This document shows positions 50,618-63,600 of a DNA stretch of 64,000 nt, piece by piece. Position numbers and translations under genes: made by a program. Under the pieces are notes generated by a model. It saw nothing but the letters and a program-made list of their open reading frames with translations. It made no database searches and was not told where the DNA came from. Positions within the stretch are counted from its first letter, which is position 1. Each line of letters begins with the position of its first letter. The stretch is taken from NCBI GenBank assembly GCA_037783545.1, contig JBBELK010000818.1:310001-374000 (forward strand), written 5' to 3'. This DNA is from Henricia sp. BOLD:AAB3569 (taxonomy: Eukaryota > Echinodermata > Asteroidea > Spinulosida > Echinasteridae).

Positions 50618-52411
50618 TTAGAAAAAACTGGGTTGAGGCTTCCTGACTGCTCTCACGCAAACCGTGGCTGTCTGTACACACCTCTTTGGGGTACTCCTGA
50701 GTTGTGCGCATGCTCAGTCATTCGGACTGTCGTTAACGCACCGCAGTTTGGCTCGGCAATTTGGTCAAAGTGTGGTCCAAACGTCGGCAAATTTGGAGGT
50801 CGAAAAATGTTCCGACGAACTTCAAATTTTGCATGCCCTAAACTCTCTATATTGCGCACTTGTCATAAAAAATTGACAGACTTTCGCCGGGAAATGGCAG
50901 AGAAATTTCAAAGTTTAGAAAAAACTGGGTTGAGGCTTCCTGACTGCTCTCACGCAAACCGTGGCTGTCTGTACACACCTCTTTGGGGTACTCCTGAGTT
51001 GTGCGCATGCTCAGTCATTCGGACTGTCGTTAACGCACCGCAGTTTGGCTCGGCAATTTGGTCAAAGTGTGGTCCAAACGTCGGCAAATTTGGAGGTCGA
51101 AAAATGTTCCGACGAACTTCAAATTTTGCGCACTTGTCATAAAAAATTGACAGACTTTCGCCGGGAAATGGCAGAGAAATTTCAAAGTTTAGAAAAAACT
51201 GGGTTGAGGCTTCCTGACTGCTCTCACGCAAACCGTGGCTGTCTGTACACACCTCTTTGGGGTACTCCTGAGTTGTGCGCATGCTCAGTCATTCGGACTG
51301 TCGTTAACGCACCGCAGTTTGGCTCGGCAATTTGGTCAAAGTGTGGTCCAAACGTCGGCAAATTTGGAGGTCGAAAAATGTTCCGACGAACTTCAAATTT
51401 TGCATGCCCTAAACTCTCTATATTGCGCACTTGTCATAAAAAATTGACAGACTTTCGCCGGGAAATGGCAGAGAAATTTCAAAGTTTAGAAAAAACTGGG
51501 TTGAGGCTTCCTGACTGCTCTCACGCAAACCGTGGCTGTCTGTACACACCTCTTTGGGGTACTCCTGAGTTGTGCGCATGCTCAGTCATTCGGACTGTCG
51601 TTAACGCACCGCAGTTTGGCTCGGCAATTTGGTCAAAGTGTGGTCCAAACGTCGGCAAATTTGGAGGTCGAAAAATGTTCCGACGAACTTCAAATTTTGC
51701 ATGCCCTAAACTCTCTATATTGCGCACTTGTCATACAAAATTGACAGACTTTCGCCGGGAAATGGCAGAGAAATTTCAAAGTTTAGAACAAACTGGGTTG
51801 AGGCTTCCTGACTGCTCTCACGCAAACCGTGGCTGTCTGTACACACCTCTTTGGGGTACTCCTGAGTTGTGCGCATGCTCAGTCATTCGGACTGTCGTTA
51901 ACGCACCGCAGTTTGGCTCGGCAATTTGGTCAAAGTGTGGTCCAAACGTCGGCAAATTTGGAGGTCGAAAAATGTTCCGACGAACTTCAAATTTTGCATG
52001 CCCTAAACTCTCTATATTGCGCACTTGTCATAAAAAATTGACAGACTTTCGCCGGGAAATGGCAGAGAAATTTCAAAGTTTAGAAAAAACTGGGTTGAGG
52101 CTTCCTGACTGCTCTCACGCAAACCGTGGCTGTCTGTACACACCTCTTTGGGGTACTCCTGAGTTGTGCGCATGCTCAGTCATTCGGACTGTCGTTAACG
52201 CACCGCAGTTTGGCTCGGCAATTTGGTCAAAGTGTGGTCCAAACGTCGGCAAATTTGGAGGTCGAAAAATGTTCCGACGAACTTCAAATTTTGCATGCCC
52301 TAAACTCTCTATATTGCGCACTTGTCATAAAAAATTGACAGACTTTCGCCGGGAAATGGCAGAGAAATTTCAAAGTTTAGAAAAAACTGGGTTGAGGCTT
52401 CCTGACTGCTC

Positions 52412-52709
52412 TCACGCAAACCGTGGCTGTCTGTACACACCTCTTTTGGGTACTCCTGAGTTGTGCGCATGCTCAGTCATTCGGACTGTCGTTAACGCAC
52501 CGCAGTTTGGCTCGGCAATTTGGTCAAAGTGTGGTCCAAACGTCGGCAAATTTGGAGGTCGAAAAATGTTCCGACGAACTTCAAATTTTGCATGCCCTAA
52601 ACTCTCTATATTGCGCACTTGTCATAAAAAAATTGACAGACTTTCGCCGGGAAATGGCAGAGAAATTTCAAAATTTAGAAAAAACTGGGTTGAGGCTTCC
52701 TGACTGCTC
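52412..52709. repeat. Variant monomer haplotype (CTCTTTTGGG, A7, CAAAATTT), second locus
   Basis: It shares the three linked changes of the unit at 29.65-29.91 kb. A further copy lies at 55064-55361, 2652 bp on, in keeping with the 2.65-kb higher-order period. Confidence 0.8.
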
Positions 52710-55700
52710 TCACGCAAACCGTGGCTGTCTGTACACACCTCTTTGGGGTACTCCTGAGTTGTGCGCATGCTCAGTCATTCGGACTGTCGTTAACGCACCG
52801 CAGTTTGGCTCGGCAATTTGGTCAAAGTGTGGTCCAAACGTCGGCAAATTTGGAGGTCGAAAAATGTTCCGACGAACTTCAAATTTTGCATGCCCTAAAC
52901 TCTCTATATTGCGCACTTGTCATAAAAAATTGACAGACTTTCGCCGGGAAATGGCAGAGAAATTTCAAAGTTTAGAAAAAACTGGGTTGAGGCTTCCTGA
53001 CTGCTCTCACGCAAACCGTGGCTGTCTGTACACACCTCTTTGGGGTACTCCTGAGTTGTGCGCATGCTCAGTCATTCGGACTGTCGTTAACGCACCGCAG
53101 TTTGGCTCGGCAATTTGGTCAAAGTGTGGTCCAAACGTCGGCAAATTTGGAGGTCGAAAAATGTTCCGACGAACTTCAAATTTTGCATGCCCTAAACTCT
53201 CTATATTGCGCACTTGTCATAAAAAATTGACAGACTTTCGCCGGGAAATGGCAGAGAAATTTCAAAGTTTAGAAAAAACTGGGTTGAGGCTTCCTGACTG
53301 CTCTCACGCAAACCGTGGCTGTCTGTACACACCTCTTTGGGGTACTCCTGAGTTGTGCGCATGCTCAGTCATTCGGACTGTCGTTAACGCACCGCAGTTT
53401 GGCTCGGCAATTTGGTCAAAGTGTGGTCCAAACGTCGGCAAATTTGGAGGTCGAAAAATGTTCCGACGAACTTCAAATTTTGCATGCCCTAAACTCTCTA
53501 TATTGCGCACTTGTCATAAAAAATTGACAGACTTTCGCCGGGAAATGGCAGAGAAATTTCAAAGTTTAGAAAAAACTGGGTTGAGGCTTCCTGACTGCTC
53601 TCACGCAAACCGTGGCTGTCTGTACACACCTCTTTGGGGTACTCCTGAGTTGTGCGCATGCTCAGTCATTCGGACTGTCGTTAACGCACCGCAGTTTGGC
53701 TCGGCAATTTGGTCAAAGTGTGGTCCAAACGTCGGCAAATTTGGAGGTCGAAAAATGTTCCGACGAACTTCAAATTTTGCGCACTTGTCATAAAAAATTG
53801 ACAGACTTTCGCCGGGAAATGGCAGAGAAATTTCAAAGTTTAGAAAAAACTGGGTTGAGGCTTCCTGACTGCTCTCACGCAAACCGTGGCTGTCTGTACA
53901 CACCTCTTTGGGGTACTCCTGAGTTGTGCGCATGCTCAGTCATTCGGACTGTCGTTAACGCACCGCAGTTTGGCTCGGCAATTTGGTCAAAGTGTGGTCC
54001 AAACGTCGGCAAATTTGGAGGTCGAAAAATGTTCCGACGAACTTCAAATTTTGCATGCCCTAAACTCTCTATATTGCGCACTTGTCATAAAAAATTGACA
54101 GACTTTCGCCGGGAAATGGCAGAGAAATTTCAAAGTTTAGAAAAAACTGGGTTGAGGCTTCCTGACTGCTCTCACGCAAACCGTGGCTGTCTGTACACAC
54201 CTCTTTGGGGTACTCCTGAGTTGTGCGCATGCTCAGTCATTCGGACTGTCGTTAACGCACCGCAGTTTGGCTCGGCAATTTGGTCAAAGTGTGGTCCAAA
54301 CGTCGGCAAATTTGGAGGTCGAAAAATGTTCCGACGAACTTCAAATTTTGCATGCCCTAAACTCTCTATATTGCGCACTTGTCATAAAAAAATTGACAGA
54401 CTTTCGCCGGGAAATGGCAGAGAAATTTCAAAATTTAGAAAAAACTGGGTTGAGGCTTCCTGACTGCTCTCACGCAAACCGTGGCTGTCTGTACACACCT
54501 CTTTGGGGTACTCCTGAGTTGTGCGCATGCTCAGTCATTCGGACTGTCGTTAACGCACCGCAGTTTGGCTCGGCAATTTGGTCAAAGTGTGGTCCAAACG
54601 TCGGCAAATTTGGAGGTCGAAAAATGTTCCGACGAACTTCAAATTTTGCATGCCCTAAACTCTCTATATTGCGCACTTGTCATAAAAAATTGACAGACTT
54701 TCGCCGGGAAATGGCAGAGAAATTTCAAAGTTTAGAAAAAACTGGGTTGAGGCTTCCTGACTGCTCTCACGCAAACCGTGGCTGTCTGTACACACCTCTT
54801 TGGGGTACTCCTGAGTTGTGCGCATGCTCAGTCATTCGGACTGTCGTTAACGCACCGCAGTTTGGCTCGGCAATTTGGTCAAAGTGTGGTCCAAACGTCG
54901 GCAAATTTGGAGGTCGAAAAATGTTCCGATGAACTTCAAATTTTGCATGCCCTAAACTCTCTATATTGCGCACTTGTCATAAAAAATTGACAGACTTTCG
55001 CCGGGAAATGGCAGAGAAATTTCAAAGTTTAGAAAAAACTGGGTTGAGGCTTCCTGACTGCTCTCACGCAAACCGTGGCTGTCTGTACACACCTCTTTTG
55101 GGTACTCCTGAGTTGTGCGCATGCTCAGTCATTCGGACTGTCGTTAACGCACCGCAGTTTGGCTCGGCAATTTGGTCAAAGTGTGGTCCAAACGTCGGCA
55201 AATTTGGAGGTCGAAAAATGTTCCGACGAACTTCAAATTTTGCATGCCCTAAACTCTCTATATTGCGCACTTGTCATAAAAAAATTGACAGACTTTCGCC
55301 GGGAAATGGCAGAGAAATTTCAAAATTTAGAAAAAACTGGGTTGAGGCTTCCTGACTGCTCTCACGCAAACCGTGGCTGTCTGTACACACCTCTTTGGGG
55401 TACTCCTGAGTTGTGCGCATGCTCAGTCATTCGGACTGTCGTTAACGCACCGCAGTTTGGCTCGGCAATTTGGTCAAAGTGTGGTCCAAACGTCGGCAAA
55501 TTTGGAGGTCGAAAAATGTTCCGACGAACTTCAAATTTTGCATGCCCTAAACTCTCTATATTGCGCACTTGTCATACAAAATTGACAGACTTTCGCCGGG
55601 AAATGGCATAGAAATTTCAAAGTTTAGAAAAAACTGGGTTGAGGCTTCCTGACTGCTCTCACGCAAACCGTGGCTGTCTGTACACACCTCTTTGGGGTAC

Positions 55701-55955
55701 TCCTGAGTTGTGCGCATGCTCAGTCATTCGGACTGTCGTTAACGCACCGCAGTTTGGCTCGGCAATTTGGTCAAAGTGTGGTCCAAACGTCGGCAAATTT
55801 GGAGGTCGAAAAATGTTCCGACGAACTTCAAATTTTGCATGCCCTAAACTCTCTATATTGCGCACTTGTCATAAAAAATTGACAGACTTTCGCCGGGAAA
55901 TGGCAGAGAAATTTCAAAGTTTAGAAAAAACTGGGTTGAGGCTTCCTGACTGCTC

Positions 55956-57669
55956 TCACGCAAACCGTGGCTGTCTGTACACACCTCTTTGGGGTACTCC
56001 TGAGTTGTGCGCATGCTCAGTCATTCGGACTGTCGTTAACGCACCGCAGTTTGGCTCGGCAATTTGGTCAAAGTGTGGTCCAAACGTCGGCAAATTTGGA
56101 GGTCGAAAAATGTTCCGACGAACTTCAAATTTTGCGCACTTGTCATAAAAAATTGACAGACTTTCGCCGGGAAATGGCAGAGAAATTTCAAAGTTTAGAA
56201 AAAACTGGGTTGAGGCTTCCTGACTGCTCTCACGCAAACCGTGGCTGTCTGTACACACCTCTTTGGGGTACTCCTGAGTTGTGCGCATGCTCAGTCATTC
56301 GGACTGTCGTTAACGCACCGCAGTTTGGCTCGGCAATTTGGTCAAAGTGTGGTCCAAACGTCGGCAAATTTGGAGGTCGAAAAATGTTCCGACGAACTTC
56401 AAATTTTGCATGCCCTAAACTCTCTATATTGCGCACTTGTCATAAAAAATTGACAGACTTTCGCCGGGAAATGGCAGAGAAATTTCAAAGTTTAGAAAAA
56501 ACTGGGTTGAGGCTTCCTGACTGCTCTCACGCAAACCGTGGCTGTCTGTACACACCTCTTTGGGGTACTCCTGAGTTGTGCGCATGCTCAGTCATTCGGA
56601 CTGTCGTTAACGCACCGCAGTTTGGCTCGGCAATTTGGTCAAAGTGTGGTCCAAACGTCGGCAAATTTGGAGGTCGAAAAATGTTCCGACGAACTTCAAA
56701 TTTTGCGCACTTGTCATAAAAAATTGACAGACTTTCGCCGGGAAATGGCAGAGAAATTTCAAAGTTTAGAAAAAACTGGGTTGAGGCTTCCTGACTGCTC
56801 TCACGCAAACCGTGGCTGTCTGTACACACCTCTTTGGGGTACTCCTGAGTTGTGCGCATGCTCAGTCATTCGGACTGTCGTTAACGCACCGCAGTTTGGC
56901 TCGGCAATTTGGTCAAAGTGTGGTCCAAACGTCGGCAAATTTGGAGGTCGAAAAATGTTCCGACGAACTTCAAATTTTGCATGCCCTAAACTCTCTATAT
57001 TGCGCACTTGTCATAAAAAATTGACAGACTTTCGCCGGGAAATGGCAGCGAAATTTCAAAGTTTAGAAAAAACTGGGTTGAGGCTTCCTGACTGCTCTCA
57101 CGCAAACCGTGGCTGTCTGTACACACCTCTTTGGGGTACTCCTGAGTTGTGCGCATGCTCAGTCATTCGGACTGTCGTTAACGCACCGCAGTTTGGCTCG
57201 GCAATTTGGTCAAAGTGTGGTCCAAACGTCGGCAAATTTGGAGGTCGAAAAATGTTCCGACGAACTTCAAATTTTGCGCACTTGTCATAAAAAATTGACA
57301 GACTTTCGCCGGGAAATGGCAGAGAAATTTCAAAGTTTAGAAAAAACTGGGTTGAGGCTTCCTGACTGCTCTCACGCAAACCGTGGCTGTCTGTACACAC
57401 CTCTTTGGGGTACTCCTGAGTTGTGCGCATGCTCAGTCATTCGGACTGTCGTTAACGCACCGCAGTTTGGCTCGGCAATTTGGTCAAAGTGTGGTCCAAA
57501 CGTCGGCAAATTTGGAGGTCGAAAAATGTTCCGACGAACTTCAAATTTTGCATGCCCTAAACTCTCTATATTGCGCACTTGTCATAAAAAATTGACAGAC
57601 TTTCGCCGGGAAATGGCAGAGAAATTTCAAAGTTTAGAAAAAAACTGGGTTGAGGCTTCCTGACTGCTC
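55956..57669. repeat. Dimeric higher-order repeat of 571 bp, three copies
   Basis: A 274-bp deleted monomer alternates with a 297-bp full monomer three times (55956, 56527 and 57098; deletion junctions at 56130, 56701 and 57272, exactly 571 bp apart). The copies look identical apart from CAGCGAAA for CAGAGAAA near 57049 and an A7 near 57645. This is the tightest and probably youngest higher-order expansion in the window. Confidence 0.9.
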
Positions 57670-60600
57670 TCACGCAAACCGTGGCTGTCTGTACACACCT
57701 CTTTGGGGTACTCCTGAGTTGTGCGCATGCTCAGTCATTCGAACTGTCGTTAACGCACCGCAGTTTGGCTCGGCAATTTGGTCAAAGTGTGGTCCAAACG
57801 TCGGCAAATTTGGAGGTCGAAAAATGTTCCGACGAACTTCAAATTTTGCATGCCCTAAACTCTCTATATTGCGCACTTGTCATAAAAAATTGACAGACTT
57901 TCGCCGGGAAATGGCAGAGAAATTTCAAAGTTTAGAAAAAACTGGGTTGAGGCTTCCTGACTGCTCTCACGCAAACCGTGGCTGTCTGTACACACCTCTT
58001 TGGGGTACTCCTGAGTTGTGCGCATGCTCAGTCATTCGGACTGTCGTTAACGCACCGCAGTTTGGCTCGGCAATTTGGTCAAGGTGTGGTCCAAACGTCG
58101 GCAAATTTGGAGGTCGAAAAATGTTCCGACGAACTTCAAATTTTGCATGCCCTATACTATCTATATTGCGCACTTGTCATAAAAAATTGACAGACTTTCG
58201 CCGGGAAATGGCAGATAAATTTCAAAGTTTAGAAAAAACTGGGTTGAGGCTTCCTGACTGCTCTCACGCAAACCGTGGCTGTCTGTACACACCTCTTTGG
58301 GGTACTCCTGAGTTGTGCGCATGCTCAGTCATTCGGACTGTCGTTAACGCACCGCAGTTTGGCTCGGCAATTTGGTCAAAGTGTGGTCCAAACGTCGGCA
58401 AATTTGGAGGTCGAAAAATGTTCCGACGAACTTCAAATTTTGCATGCCCTAAACTCTCTATATTGCGCACTTGTCATAAAAAATTGACAGACTTTCGCCG
58501 GGAAATGGCAGAGAAATTTCAAAGTTTAGAAAAAACTGGGTTGAGGCTTCCTGACTGCTCTCACGCAAACCGTGGCTGTCTGTACACACCTCTTTGGGGT
58601 ACTCCTGAGTTGTGCGCATGCTCAGTCATTCGGACTGTCGTTAACGCACCGCAGTTTGGCTCGGCAATTTGGTCAAAGTGTGGTCCAAACGTCGTCAAAT
58701 TTGGAGGTCGAAAAATGTTCCGACGAACTTCAAATTTTGCATGCCCTAAACTCTCTATATTGCGCACTTGTCATAAAAAATTGACAGACTTTCGCCGGGA
58801 AATGGCAGAGAAATTTCAAAGTTTAGAAAAAACTGGGTTGAGGCTTCCTGACTGCTCTCACGCAAACCGTGGCTGTCTGTACACACCTCTTTGGGGTACT
58901 CCTGAGTTGTGCGCATGCTCAGTCATTCGGACTGTCGTTAACGCACCGCAGTTTGGCTCGGCAATTTGGTCAAAGTGTGGTCCAAACGTCGGCAAATTTG
59001 GAGGTCGAAAAATGTTCCGACGAACTTCAAATTTTGCATGCCCTAAACTCTCTATATTGCGCACTTGTCATAAAAAATTGACAGACTTTCGCCGGGAAAT
59101 GGCAGAGAAATTTCAAAGTTTAGAAAAAACTGGGTTGAGGCTTCCTGACTGCTCTCACGCAAACCGTGGCTGTCTGTACACACCTCTTTGGGGTACTCCT
59201 GAGTTGTGCGCATGCTCAGTCATTCGGACTGTCGTTAACGCACCGCAGTTTGGCTCGGCAATTTGGTCAAAGTGTGGTCCAAACGTCGGCAAATTTGGAG
59301 GTCGAAAAATGTTCCGACGAACTTCAAATTTTGCATGCCCTAAACTCTCTATATTGCGCACTTGTCATAAAAAATTGACAGACTTTCGCCGGGAAATGGC
59401 AGAGAAATTTCAAAGTTTAGAAAAAACTGGGTTGAGGCTTCCTGACTGCTCTCACGCAAACCGTGGCTGTCTGTACACACCTCTTTGGGGTACTCCTGAG
59501 TTGTGCGCATGCTCAGTCATTCGGACTGTCGTTAACGCACCGCAGTTTGGCTCGGCAATTTGGTCAAAGTGTGGTCCAAACGTCGGCAAATTTGGAGGTC
59601 GAAAAATGTTCCGACGAACTTCAAATTTTGCATGCCCTAAACTCTCTATATTGCGCACTTGTCATAAAAAATTGACAGACTTTCGCCGGGAAATGGCAGA
59701 GAAATTTCAAAGTTTAGAAAAAACTGGGTTGAGGCTTCCTGACTGCTCTCACGCAAACCGTGGCTGTCTGTACACACCTCTTTGGGGTACTCCTGAGTTG
59801 TGCGCATGCTCAGTCATTCGGACTGTCGTTAACGCACCGCAGTTTGGCTCGGCAATTTGGTCAAAGTGTGGTCCAAACGTCGGCAAATTTGGAGGTCGAA
59901 AAATGTTCTGACGAACTTCAAATTTTGCATGCCCTAAACTCTCTATATTGCGCACTTGTCATAAAAAATTGACAGACTTTCGCCGGGAAATTGCAGAGAA
60001 ATTTCAAAGTTTAGAAAAAACTGGGTTGAGGCTTCCTGACTGCTCTCACGCAAACCGTGGCTGTCTGTACACACCTCTTTGGGGTACTCCCGAGTTGTGC
60101 GCATGCTCAGTCATTCGGACTGTCGTTAACGCACCGCAGTTTGGCTCGGCAATTTGGTCAAAGTGTGGTCCAAACGTCGGCAAATTTGGAGGTCGAAAAA
60201 TGTTCCGACGAACTTCAAATTTTGCATGCCCTAAACTCTCTATATTGCGCACTTGTCATAAAAAATTGACAGACTTTCGCCGGGAAATGGCAGAGAAATT
60301 TCAAAGTTTAGAAAAAACTGGGTTGAGGCTTCCTGACTGCTCTCACGCAAACCGTGGCTGTCTGTACACACCTCTTTGGGGTACTCCTGAGTTGTGCGCA
60401 TGCTCAGTCATTCGGACTGTCGTTAACGCACCGCAGTTTGGCTCGGCAATTTGGTCAAAGTGTGGTCCAAACGTCGGCAAATTTGGAGGTCGAAAAATGT
60501 TCCGACGAACTTCAAATTTTGCATGCCCTAAACTCTCTATATTGCGCACTTGTCATAAAAAATTGACAGACTTTCGCCGGGAAATGGCAGAGAAATTTCA

Positions 60601-63600
60601 AAGTTTAGAAAAAACTGGGTTGAGGCTTTCTGACTGCTCTCACGCAAACCGTGGCTGTCTGTACACACCTCTTTGGGGTACTCCTGAGTTGTGCGCATGC
60701 TCAGTCATTCGGACTGTCGTTAACGCACCGCAGTTTGGCTCGGCAATTTGGTCAAAGTGTGGTCCAAACGTCGGCAAATTTGGAGGTCGAAAAATGTTCC
60801 GACGAACTTCAAATTTTGCATGCCTTAAACTCTCTATATTGCGCACTTGTCATAAAAAATTGACAGACTTTCGTCGGGAAATGGCAGAGAAATTTCAAAG
60901 TTTAGAAAAAACTGGGTTGAGGCTTCCTGACTGCTCTCACGCAAACCGTGGCTGTCTGTACACACCTCTTTGGGGTACTCCTGAGTTGTGCGCATGCTCA
61001 GTCATTCGGACTGTCGTTAACGCACCGCAGTTTGGCTCGGCAATTTGGTCAAAGTGTGGTCCAAACGTCGGCAAATTTGGAGGTCGAAAAATGTTCCGAC
61101 GAACTTCAAATTTTGCATGCCCTAAACTCTCTATATTGCGCACTTGTCATAAAAAATTGACAGACTTTCGCCGGGAAATGGCAGAGAAATTTCAAAGTTT
61201 AGAAAAAACTGGGTTGAGGCTTCCTGACTGCTCTCACGCAAACCGTGGCTGTCTGTACACACCTCTTTAGGGTACTCCTGAGTTGTGCGCATGCTCAGTC
61301 ATTCGGACTGTCGTTAACGCACCGCAGTTTGGCTCGGCAATTTGGTCAAAGTGTGGTCCAAACGTCGGCAAATTTGGAGGTCGAAAAATGTTCCGACGAA
61401 CTTCAAATTTTGCATGCCCTAAACTCTCTATATTGCGCACTTGTCATAAAAAATTGACAGACTTTCGCCGGGAAATGGCAGAGAAATTTCAAAGTTTAGA
61501 AAAAACTGGGTTGAGGCTTCCTGACTGCTCTCACGCAAACCGTGGCTGTCTGTACACACCTCTTTGGGGTACTCCTGAGTTGTGCGCATGCTCAGTCATT
61601 CGGACTGTCGTTAACGCACCGCAGTTTGGCTCGGCAATTTGGTCAAAGTGTGGTCCAAACGTCGGCAAATTTGGAGGTCGAAAAATGTTCCGACGAACTT
61701 CAAATTTTGCATGCCCTAAACTCTCTATATTGCGCACTTGTCATAAAAAATTGACAGACTTTCGCCGGGAAATGGCAGAGAAATTTCAAAGTTTAGAAAA
61801 AACTGGGTTGAGGCTTCCTGACTGCTCTCACGCAAACCGTGGCTGTCTGTACACACCTCTTTGGGGTACTCCTGAGTTGTGCGCATGCTCAGTCATTCGG
61901 ACTGTCGTTAACGCACCGCAGTTTGGCTCGGCAATTTGGTCAAAGTGTGGTCCAAACGTCGGCAAATTTGGAGGTCGAAAAATGTTCCGACGAACTTCAA
62001 ATTTTGCATGCCCTAAACTCTCTATATTGCGCACTTGTCATAAAAAATTGACAGACTTTCGCCGGGAAATGGCAGAGAAATTTCAAAGTTTAGAAAAAAA
62101 CTGGGTTGAGGCTTCCTGACTGCTCTCACGCAAACCGTGGCTGTCTGTACACACCTCTTTGGGGTACTCCTGAGTTGTGCGCATGCTCAGTCATTCGGAC
62201 TGTCGTTAACGCACCGCAGTTTGGCTCGGCAATTTGGTCAAAGTGTGGTCCAAACGTCGGCAAATTTGGAGGTCGAAAAATGTTCCGACGAACTTCAAAT
62301 TTTGCATGCCCTAAACTCTCTATATTGCGCACTTGTCATAAAAAATTGACAGACTTTCGCCGGGAAATGGCAGAGAAATTTCAAAGTTTAGAAAAAAACT
62401 GGGTTGAGGCTTCCTGACTGCTCTCACGCAAACCGTGGCTGTCTGTACACACCTCTTTGGGGTACTCCCGAGTTGTGCGCATGCTCAGTCATTCGGACTG
62501 TCGTTAACGCACCGCAGTTTGGCTCGGCAATTTGGTCAAAGTGTGGTCCAAACGTCGGCAAATTTGAAGGTCGAAAATGTTCCGACGAACTTCAAATTTT
62601 GCATGCCCTAAACTCTCTATATTGCGCACTTGTCATAAAAAATTGACAGACTTTCGCCGGGAAATGGCAGAGAAATTTCAAAGTTTAGAAAAAACTGGGT
62701 TGAGGCTTCCTGACTGCTCTCACGCAAACCGTGGCTGTCTGTACACACCTCTTTGGGGTACTCCTGAGTTGTGCGCATGCTCAGTCATTCGGACTGTCGT
62801 TAACGCACCGCAGTTTGGCTCGGCAATTTGGTCAAAGTGTGGTCCAAACGTCGGCAAATTTGGAGGTCGAAAAATGTTCCGACGAACTTCAAATTTTGCA
62901 TGCCCTAAACTCTCTATATTGCGCACTTGTCATAAAAAATTGACAGACTTTCGCCGGGAAATGGCAGAGAAATTTCAAAGTTTAGAAAAAACTGGGTTGA
63001 GGCTTCCTGACTGCTCTCACGCAAACCGTGGCTGTCTGTACACACCTCTTTGGGGTACTCCTGAGTTGTGCGCATGCTCAGTCATTCGGACTGTCGTTAA
63101 CGCACCGCAGTTTGGCTCGGCAATTTGGTCAAAGTGTGGTCCAAACGTCGGCAAATTTGGAGGTCGAAAAATGTTCCGACGAACTTCAAATTTTGCATGC
63201 CCTAAACTCTCTATATTGCGCACTTGTCATAAAAAATTGACAGACTTTCGCCGGGAAATGGCAGAGAAATTTCAAAGTTTAGAAAAAACTGGGTTGAGGC
63301 TTCCTGACTGCTCTCACGCAAACCGTGGCTGTCTGTACACACCTCTTTGGGGTACTCCTGAGTTGTGCGCATGCTCAGTCATTCGGACTGTCGTTAACGC
63401 ACCGCAGTTTGGCTCGGCAATTTGGTCAAAGTGTGGTCCAAACGTCGGCAAATTTGGAGGTCGAAAAATGTTCCGACGAACTTCAAATTTTGCATGCCCT
63501 AAACTCTCTATATTGCGCACTTGTCATAAAAAATTGACAGACTTTCGCCGGGAAATGGCAGAGAAATTTCAAAGTTTAGAAAAAAACTGGGTTGAGGCTT

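Larger units (their letters stand above)
48574..53874. repeat. Tandem higher-order repeat of about 2.65 kb, two copies
   Basis: The 23-bp deletion junctions at 48474, 51124 and 53775 are 2650 and 2651 bp apart. GTCATACAAAA and GAACAAACTG variants at about 49084/49139 recur at 51734/51789. The second copy lacks the CGCAGGG-to-CACAGTTT series of the first and instead carries the CTCTTTTGGG/A7/CAAAATTT haplotype, so the two copies have been remodelled since duplication. Confidence 0.82.
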
